From Methylococcaceae bacterium UBA7658 (GTDB lineage Bacteria > Pseudomonadota > Gammaproteobacteria > Methylococcales > Methylomonadaceae), in contig DLHW01000033.1 of NCBI GenBank assembly GCA_002483425.1, positions 5,935 to 17,477 of the forward strand: a DNA stretch of 11,543 nt, read 5' to 3'. Below the pieces are notes generated by a model, which worked only from the letters and a program-made list of their open reading frames with translations, did no database searches and was not told the DNA's origin. Below are positions 8,136 to 11,543 of this stretch, piece by piece. The position numbers and the translations under genes were made by a program. The stretch's first letter is position 1, and each line of letters starts with the position of its first letter.

Positions 8136-9152
8136 TCAATACAACACCACATAGCGTTCACCCAAGGCAACGGATTTAACAGGCAAGGTTTTGCCAATCA
8201 CCCCCAGCAGGTTGTCAATTTCCTGGACGCTGAATACCCCACTGACCCTAAGCTCCCCTAAAGAGGGACGGCTCAGGAACACATGGCCGGGGCGGTAGCG
8301 GTTGATGTCCTCAACCACTTGGGACAGGGGTTCAGACTCGAAGATTAGCCGGTTAGACCGCCACGGGCTGGCGTGGCTTATGTTCATTGCCTCTACCATA
8401 TCAGGGCGTTGCCCTGTTGGGATGTTGACTTGTTCGCCCGTATGGACAGTCACAGGTTCAATGCTCGTCTGTCCAGGCTGGCTCACTTGCACTGCGCTTT
8501 CAACCACGCTGACCTTGATACCGTTCCCCGTCATTTTCACCACAAAATCAGTACCCAAGGCTTTAATCTCCTGGTTATCGGCGACTACGATAAAAGGTCG
8601 GCCTTTGTCTTTGGTGACCTTAAATTCCGCTTCTCCCGCCAGTAATTCAATTCGGCGCTGTTCCCGGCTGTAAGATTGGTTTAAGGCACTGGCAGCATTC
8701 AGGTAAACGCTGCTGCCGTCTGCCAAGATGACGGTCTGTTGTTCGCCGGTTGCTGTCTGGTAGTCGGCATTCCATAAGCGCAATGTGCTGGTCATCGTTG
8801 GGCAAAGCACGGCGACCAGCGTCAAACAAGCGGCTGCCAACGTTAGTTGGCTGAGTGGGAAGGTGCGCTTTGCATAAGTTGAGGGCTTGATTAGATGGAT
8901 GGTTGCGTTGGCAGGACTTACACGCTCTACTTTCATCTTTGCCAAATTATCAGCGACAACAGGCCGATCCTGTAATTGGCCTAAGCCCTGCCAGAGTTCC
9001 TGCGCTTCGGAATAAGCTAGTTGGTGGGCTGGACTTTGCGCCAGCCAATCAGCTAATGACCGCTCCTGTTGCAGGGTCATCTCGCCGGATGTGGCCCGTA
9101 TTAGCCAAGCCAGGGCTTCATCTTCAATCTGTCCGTCATGTTTAGATGGCAT
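8136..9152 (-). CDS. fecR: FecR-family anti-sigma factor / transmembrane signal relay
   Basis: This 338-residue inner-membrane regulator relays the state of a TonB-dependent receptor to an ECF sigma factor. Residues about 11-53 form the cytoplasmic FecR N-terminal (DUF4880) anti-sigma region (EDEALAWLIRATSGEM...ADWLAQSPAHQLAYSEA). A single membrane helix is at about 100-117. The periplasmic FecR domain spans about 130-225 (TATGEQQTVILADGSSVYLN, LLAGEAEFKVTKDKGRPF, IKALGTDFVV). The C-terminus (about 268-338, RLIFESEPLSQVVEDINRY, LRVSGVFS) looks like the STN-like signalling domain that contacts the receptor N-terminus. The start at 9152 lacks a clear Shine-Dalgarno, and an in-frame TGA lies four codons upstream. 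It follows fecI after a 165-bp gap, longer than the near-contiguous fecI-fecR arrangement of E. coli, and appears to have its own ECF-type promoter. Confidence 0.9.
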   Translation of the reverse strand: MPSKHDGQIEDEALAWLIRATSGEMTLQQERSLADWLAQSPAHQLAYSEAQELWQGLGQLQDRPVVADNLAKMKVERVSPANATIHLIKPSTYAKRTFPLSQLTLAAACLTLVAVLCPTMTSTLRLWNADYQTATGEQQTVILADGSSVYLNAASALNQSYSREQRRIELLAGEAEFKVTKDKGRPFIVVADNQEIKALGTDFVVKMTGNGIKVSVVESAVQVSQPGQTSIEPVTVHTGEQVNIPTGQRPDMVEAMNISHASPWRSNRLIFESEPLSQVVEDINRYRPGHVFLSRPSLGELRVSGVFSVQEIDNLLGVIGKTLPVKSVALGERYVVLY

Positions 9153-9208
9153 GTTTGTTTGTCATTATAGTTTTTAATGGTTTATCGGCAGCATCGCACC
9201 AAAAAGAC

Positions 9209-9234
9209 CGGGCTACCCTCTCAATGTAGACCCG
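9209..9234 (-). terminator. Terminator- or attenuator-like hairpin in the fecR leader
   Basis: On the minus strand CGGG-T-CTAC (9234-9226) can pair with GTAG-CCCG (9216-9209), leaving one bulged T and a 9-nt loop. After three bases a run of five T residues follows (9205-9201). This resembles an intrinsic terminator. It lies between fecI and fecR and downstream of the candidate fecR promoter, so it could attenuate fecR transcription. The 8-bp stem with a bulge makes it only moderately strong. Confidence 0.35.
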
Positions 9235-9242
9235 ACAGTACG

Positions 9243-9255
9243 CAGCCAATGGCTG
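9243..9255. promoter_or_regulatory. Perfect 13-nt dyad in the fecI-fecR gap
   Basis: CAGCCA-A-TGGCTG is a perfect inverted repeat with a one-base centre, too tight to fold as an RNA hairpin but suitable as a dimeric repressor or activator site. It lies downstream of the candidate fecR promoter, where a bound protein would block transcription. No cognate regulator can be named. Confidence 0.25.
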
Positions 9256-9291
9256 AAATGACTCCGAATTTTTTACCGCTTACAATTATTA

Positions 9292-9317
9292 AGACGAAAA
9301 TTTTTTCAAATCCCGCA
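9292..9317 (-). promoter_or_regulatory. Candidate ECF-sigma promoter upstream of fecR
   Basis: On the minus strand TGCGGGATTTG (9317-9307), a ten-base A6T4 tract and CGTCT (9296-9292) match the motif upstream of the TonB-dependent receptor at 23 of 26 bases with identical spacing. Read as -35 TGCGG, a 16-nt spacer and -10 CGTCT, it has the geometry of an ECF sigma promoter. It begins immediately after the fecI TAG (9320-9318) and lies 139 nt upstream of the fecR start. Confidence 0.6.
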
Positions 9318-9830
9318 CTAAGGTGTTTCATTTTTGATGGCATTTTTCAAAAGTTTCATCGTCTTGAACAGGCTTTTCTCCACCCAACTCACGCTGACAT
9401 TCAATTCCTTGGCGATCTGGGGGTGGCTATAGCCTTCATAACGGCTTAACAAGAATATTTTTAATGCCGACGGCGACAAACTCTTTAATGCCTGTTCGCA
9501 CAACTCAAGTTGCTGCTGTCCGAGTACGATCTGTTCAGGGCTAGAGGTTTGGTCGATAAGGTCGTCGGCATCAGATTCCGGCAATTCCACCAATACCATC
9601 CTGTTTTTCCGCAAATGGTCGGTCGCAATATTGTCAGTGATGCGGTAAACAAAAGCGCGGGGATTGCCGACCGGCTCGCTGCTACGGTAATTGACCAGGC
9701 GCAAAAACACATCCTGCAACAAATCATTGGCGGTGTCGGGGCAAGTGACACGGCGCAGCAAATGCCTAAACAACTCCTGGCGGTGTTGTTCAATCAGTGT
9801 TGAAGCATCGTCTGGCGTAAATCCAAGCAT
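9318..9830 (-). CDS. fecI: FecI-family ECF RNA polymerase sigma factor
   Basis: This 170-residue sigma factor of the iron-signalling (FecI) ECF class directs RNA polymerase to receptor genes when released by FecR. The sigma-2 region covers about 14-78, with DLLQDVFLRL (core contact) and PRAFVYRITDNIATDHLRKNR (-10 recognition and melting). After a linker, the sigma-4 region covers about 107-160, with LSPSALKIFLLSRYEGYSHPQIAKELNVSVSWVEK forming the helix-turn-helix that reads the -35. Length and domain order are standard. The ATG at 9830 has no clear Shine-Dalgarno. It precedes fecR on the same strand and is divergent from the TA module and receptor. Its likely targets are the two copies of the 26-nt motif described at 9292 and 11012. 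No copy of that motif is seen upstream of fecI itself, so fecI expression is probably controlled otherwise. Confidence 0.9.
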   Translation of the reverse strand: MLGFTPDDASTLIEQHRQELFRHLLRRVTCPDTANDLLQDVFLRLVNYRSSEPVGNPRAFVYRITDNIATDHLRKNRMVLVELPESDADDLIDQTSSPEQIVLGQQQLELCEQALKSLSPSALKIFLLSRYEGYSHPQIAKELNVSVSWVEKSLFKTMKLLKNAIKNETP

Positions 9831-9872
9831 TCAATTGAGGCAGAAATTCAGATAGCATAAATTACCACGAAG

Positions 9873-9941
9873 GGTGTATAAAACACCAAATTTCAATATT
9901 ATTAATGTAAATAACGAATAATTCATGATACTGTATTTGGT
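9873..9941. promoter_or_regulatory. AT-rich divergent promoter region with two inverted repeats
   Basis: GGTGT (9873-9877) and ACACC (9883-9887) form a dyad with a 5-base centre. ACCAAAT (9885-9891) and ATTTGGT (9935-9941, directly before the PIN start codon) form a wider inverted pair. Toxin-antitoxin operons are commonly autorepressed by a ribbon-helix-helix antitoxin bound at such dyads, so an operator role is plausible but unproven. The region also has to hold the fecI promoter on the other strand. Confidence 0.3.
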
Positions 9942-10355
9942 ATGATTAAAGTCGTATTAGATACCAACATTCTGTTCGCAGGACTTTATTCGGCAAATGG
10001 CGCATCCTTTAAAGTATTACAACACTTAGCTGCCGAACGGCTACAAATAGTGTTGTCAACACCCTTATTGTTCGAATATGAGGATGTGTTAAAACGTAAC
10101 CAGTTAAAACTTGGCTTGGACGATGCAAAAATCGAAACCATACTGGATAACCTTTGCGCCTATAGCCAATTTCAGAAAGTGTATTTTTTATGGCGGCCTT
10201 TTTTACCTGACGCTAAAGACGATTTAGTGCTTGAATTAGCTGTGGCCGCGCAGGTATCCACCATCGTCACCCACAATCAAAAAGATAAGGTGGGCATCGA
10301 TAAATTTGGGGTCGAGGCCATCACCCCTAAAATGTTGTTGGAGCGAATAACATGA
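9942..10355 (+). CDS. PIN-domain toxin, putative type II toxin-antitoxin ribonuclease
   Basis: This 137-residue PIN-domain protein belongs to the 'putative toxin-antitoxin system toxin component, PIN family' (COG1569-like). PIN toxins are metal-dependent endoribonucleases that cut tRNA, rRNA or mRNA. Visible acidic residues include Asp7 in VVLDTNILFAGLYS, Glu45 in LLFEYEDVLKR, and Asp90, Asp93 and Asp94 in FLPDAKDDLVLELAVA. VTHNQKD at 109-115 occupies the usual T-(G/H)-(N/D) position of the last motif. The catalytic set therefore looks intact and the length is normal for the family. The stop overlaps the start of the next gene by 4 bp (ATGA), as in a coupled TA operon. The order is toxin first, which is common for this family. 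No Shine-Dalgarno is seen, but no alternative start exists nearby. Confidence 0.85.
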   Translation: MIKVVLDTNILFAGLYSANGASFKVLQHLAAERLQIVLSTPLLFEYEDVLKRNQLKLGLDDAKIETILDNLCAYSQFQKVYFLWRPFLPDAKDDLVLELAVAAQVSTIVTHNQKDKVGIDKFGVEAITPKMLLERIT

Positions 10356-10588
10356 GTGCGTTAAGTTTACGGTTGCCGGATTCTGTCCATCGGCATATCA
10401 AAGAATTAGCCCAAAAAGAAGGCGTGTCCATTAACCAATTTATCGCCAGTGCGGTGGCGGAAAAGGTATCGGCCATTGCAACCGAAGAATACTTATTGTC
10501 ACGGGCGCAACGGGCGGACAAGAAAGCATTTGCGGCAATTCTTAACCAAGTTCCTAACCGTCAGCCAATGGCGGATGATGAGCTTTAA
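10352..10588 (+). CDS. Ribbon-helix-helix (CopG/HicB-like) antitoxin
   Basis: This 78-residue protein begins SALSLRLPDSVHRHIKELAQKEGVSINQFIASAVAEKVSAI. This is a ribbon-helix-helix DNA-binding fold: a short N-terminal beta strand (LSLRLP) that inserts in the major groove, then two helices separated by the GVSIN turn. The C-terminal part (about 46-78, acidic at the end, QPMADDEL) is the expected toxin-neutralising segment. The start codon overlaps the PIN stop (ATGA at 10352-10355), indicating translational coupling. Antitoxins of this type usually repress their own operon, and the inverted repeats just upstream of the PIN gene are candidate sites. The exact subfamily is uncertain, but the pairing with a PIN toxin makes the assignment sound. 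Confidence 0.82.
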   Translation: MSALSLRLPDSVHRHIKELAQKEGVSINQFIASAVAEKVSAIATEEYLLSRAQRADKKAFAAILNQVPNRQPMADDEL

Positions 10589-10805
10589 TCCTCACGGGCA
10601 ACCGTCCCTCTGCGTAATTCCGCACCGCAGTTCGAGCAAACAGCAAATATCACGATAAGTTCCTATCCGTTTCTGGAACACTCAAAAAAATATCGCCAAG
10701 GATACGGGTCTTACCCGCAATATCCGGGTGCGGTTGGCGTAAGCCTTGAGTGTGTTCATCCATCATCAAAAATATCGCCTCGATGCGCGAGTTTACTGGC
10801 AGTAA

Positions 10806-10978
10806 TGTAGGTTGGGTTAGGCGCACATGGCAAATGTCTATAAGATTACACCAGATTGTCCGTGCGCCGTAACCCAACATAGACCGCCAACTGAAACCCC
10901 GATTGTTGGGTTACGGCGCGCCCAAGCGTCCTACACGTTTTATCATCCTTAGATTTTGCGCGTCTAACCCAACCTACA
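10806..10978. repeat. Nested palindromic repeat element (MITE/REP-like)
   Basis: The outer arms are TGTAGGTTGGGTTAG (10806-10820) and its exact reverse complement CTAACCCAACCTACA (10964-10978). Both are flanked on the inside by GCGC (10821-10824 and 10958-10961). Inside lies a second, exact 16-bp inverted repeat: GCGCCGTAACCCAACA (10864-10879) and TGTTGGGTTACGGCGC (10904-10919), around a 24-nt loop. Outer and inner arms share the AACCCAAC core, so the element looks built from several copies of one palindromic unit. It encodes nothing recognisable. Such elements are typically non-autonomous mobile or REP-type repeats. I see no clear target-site duplication. Confidence 0.7.
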
Positions 10979-11011
10979 AAATATTTTTTCAATTTTTTTT
11001 CAAAACAGCAC

Positions 11012-11037
11012 TGCGGGATTTGAAAGTTTTTTCGTCT
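11012..11037 (+). promoter_or_regulatory. Candidate ECF-sigma promoter of the TonB-dependent receptor
   Basis: TGCGGGATTTG (11012-11022), ten bases AAAGTTTTTT and CGTCT (11033-11037) repeat the fecR-upstream motif with the same spacing. The similarity extends weakly downstream as nAnTAAnT. The motif ends 45 nt before the receptor start codon, a normal promoter-to-start distance. It is the expected target of the FecI-type sigma factor encoded nearby. Confidence 0.6.
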
Positions 11038-11082
11038 CACTAAATAAGAACAAAAAACATTAATGACGAAACGAGGACAACC

Positions 11083-11543
11083 ATGCCCCTTATCAACCGC
11101 ACCATCCCATTACCCATCCAAGTGATAGCCATTGGCTTGTTGGCTTGCCTGGTCTTTCCAAACCTTCTCAAGGCTGAACCTGCCCAGAAAGCCGCCGTCC
11201 AGTTCCACATCCCCAAACAGAAACTGATCCCTGCCCTGACCGATTATGCCCAGCAAACCGGGGTGCAATTATTGTATAACGCCGAACTCGCCGAAGCCCT
11301 CAGCACCTCCGGCATCAGCGGCAGTTATGCCCCGCAACAGGCACTGACAACCCTGCTTAAAGGCACCGGCATAACTTACCGCTATGTGGACAAGAACATC
11401 ATCACGCTGGAACGCAAGCCTACTCACCAGATTGAAGATGGCGGGGCTAATGCAGGCATGTTGCCACTGGTGCAAGTGACGGCGAAAAATGAAGAGAATA
11501 GCAGCGACACCAGCCTCCCCAAAGTCACCGTAGAAGCCGACTC
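11083..11543 (+). CDS. TonB-dependent receptor with N-terminal STN signalling domain (5' part, cut by window edge)
   Basis: The first 153 codons of an outer-membrane receptor run off the right edge. Residues 1-31 form a signal peptide (hydrophobic about 13-28, likely cleavage after LLKA). Residues about 38-110 form an STN (secretin/TonB short N-terminal) domain: FHIPKQKLIPALTDYAQQTGVQLLYN, then ISGSYAPQQALTTLLKGTGITYRYVDKNIITLE. This domain is the hallmark of transducing receptors that signal to FecR. It is followed by two TonB-box- or plug-start-like segments, LPLVQVTA (127-134) and LPKVTVEAD (145-153). GAGGA at 11073-11077, five bases before the ATG, fixes the start. Relatives of this architecture (FecA, FpvA, FhuE types) take up ferric siderophores or citrate, but the ligand cannot be told from this fragment. 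Confidence 0.88.
   Translation, partial: MPLINRTIPLPIQVIAIGLLACLVFPNLLKAEPAQKAAVQFHIPKQKLIPALTDYAQQTGVQLLYNAELAEALSTSGISGSYAPQQALTTLLKGTGITYRYVDKNIITLERKPTHQIEDGGANAGMLPLVQVTAKNEENSSDTSLPKVTVEAD

Larger units (their letters stand above)
10589..11082. other. Gene-free accessory stretch between TA module and receptor
   Basis: This 494-bp stretch contains no convincing gene. The left part (10589-10805) has near-direct repeats ending in ATATCGCC (10682-10697 and 10766-10779), a hairpin at 10700-10725 (GGATA-CGGGT paired with ACCCG, then TATCC after a 3-base bulge), and a minus-strand open frame I do not recognise. The middle (10806-10978) is a nested palindromic repeat. The right part (10979-11082) is A/T-tract-rich and holds the candidate receptor promoter. 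Confidence 0.6.

Noticed and set aside
8302..8673. Plus-strand open frames of 123 and 90 codons opposite fecR.
   Set aside because: They lie wholly within the well-supported fecR gene on the other strand and resemble no protein family.
9177..9449. Plus-strand 90-codon frame spanning the fecI-fecR gap into fecI.
   Set aside because: It crosses the regulatory gap and the 3' end of fecI, has no recognisable domain, and its coding potential is explained by fecI in the opposite strand.
9891..9935. Possible Fur box in the AT-rich region upstream of fecI.
   Set aside because: Scattered ATAAT/ATTAAT words occur, but I could not place a convincing 19-bp or 7-1-7 Fur match, and in DNA this AT-rich partial matches are expected by chance.
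10594..10605. Small ACGG-GCAA-CCGT hairpin just after the antitoxin as a terminator.
   Set aside because: The stem is only four base pairs and no T run follows.
11063..11082. Earlier ATG at 11063 as receptor start.
   Set aside because: It is out of frame with the signal peptide and STN domain; the ATG at 11083 has a GAGGA site at good spacing.
10589..11082. CRISPR array or tandem repeat array in the gene-free stretch.
   Set aside because: Repeats are inverted arms and one pair of near-direct repeats; there is no regular repeat-spacer periodicity.

Overview
The window suggests a Gram-negative proteobacterium, most likely a gammaproteobacterium. It encodes a complete tripartite RND efflux system with a TolC-type outer-membrane channel, an IHF-beta-like nucleoid protein, a FecI/FecR cell-surface signalling pair and the start of a TonB-dependent receptor. 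The nested AACCCAAC/GTTGGGTT palindromic repeat near the right end is of a kind seen in environmental gammaproteobacteria such as methanotrophs and sulfur oxidisers. That placement is inference and no genus can be named from this sequence.

Layout, left to right. (1) Positions 1-1920 hold two adjacent plus-strand inner-membrane ABC permeases of the ABC-2/DUF3526 type. The first is cut by the window edge and the second starts 3 bp after it. (2) After a 160-bp gap with a candidate promoter comes an efflux operon at 2081-7739: periplasmic adaptor, RND pump and TolC-family channel. (3) A small IHF-beta-like gene (7814-8119) follows behind a short dyad and lies tail to tail with fecR. (4) On the minus strand a FecI-type ECF sigma factor (9830-9318) precedes a FecR-type anti-sigma/sensor (9152-8136), with an unusual 165-bp leader between them. 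(5) Back on the plus strand is a toxin-first PIN/ribbon-helix-helix toxin-antitoxin pair (9942-10588) whose genes overlap by 4 bp. (6) A gene-free stretch of 494 bp carries the nested palindromic element. (7) At 11083 a TonB-dependent receptor with an N-terminal signalling (STN) domain begins and runs off the window.

The best-supported regulatory observation is a 26-nt motif, TGCGGGATTTG-N10-CGTCT, found twice with identical spacing and 23 of 26 identical bases. One copy is 45 nt upstream of the receptor on the plus strand. The other begins 1 nt past the fecI stop codon on the minus strand and points at fecR. It can be read as a -35 (TGCGG), a 16-nt A/T-tract spacer and a -10 (CGTCT), which fits an ECF sigma promoter. 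The economical model is that the receptor senses its ligand, FecR relays the signal, FecI is released and FecI drives both the receptor and fecR. The fecR leader also holds a perfect 13-nt dyad and a terminator-like hairpin.

The ABC permeases and RND pump could form an export or import pathway for the ligand of this receptor, but only adjacency suggests it. The toxin-antitoxin pair and the palindromic element look like later insertions between the divergent fecI and receptor genes. No CRISPR array, tRNA, rRNA or intact transposase is visible.
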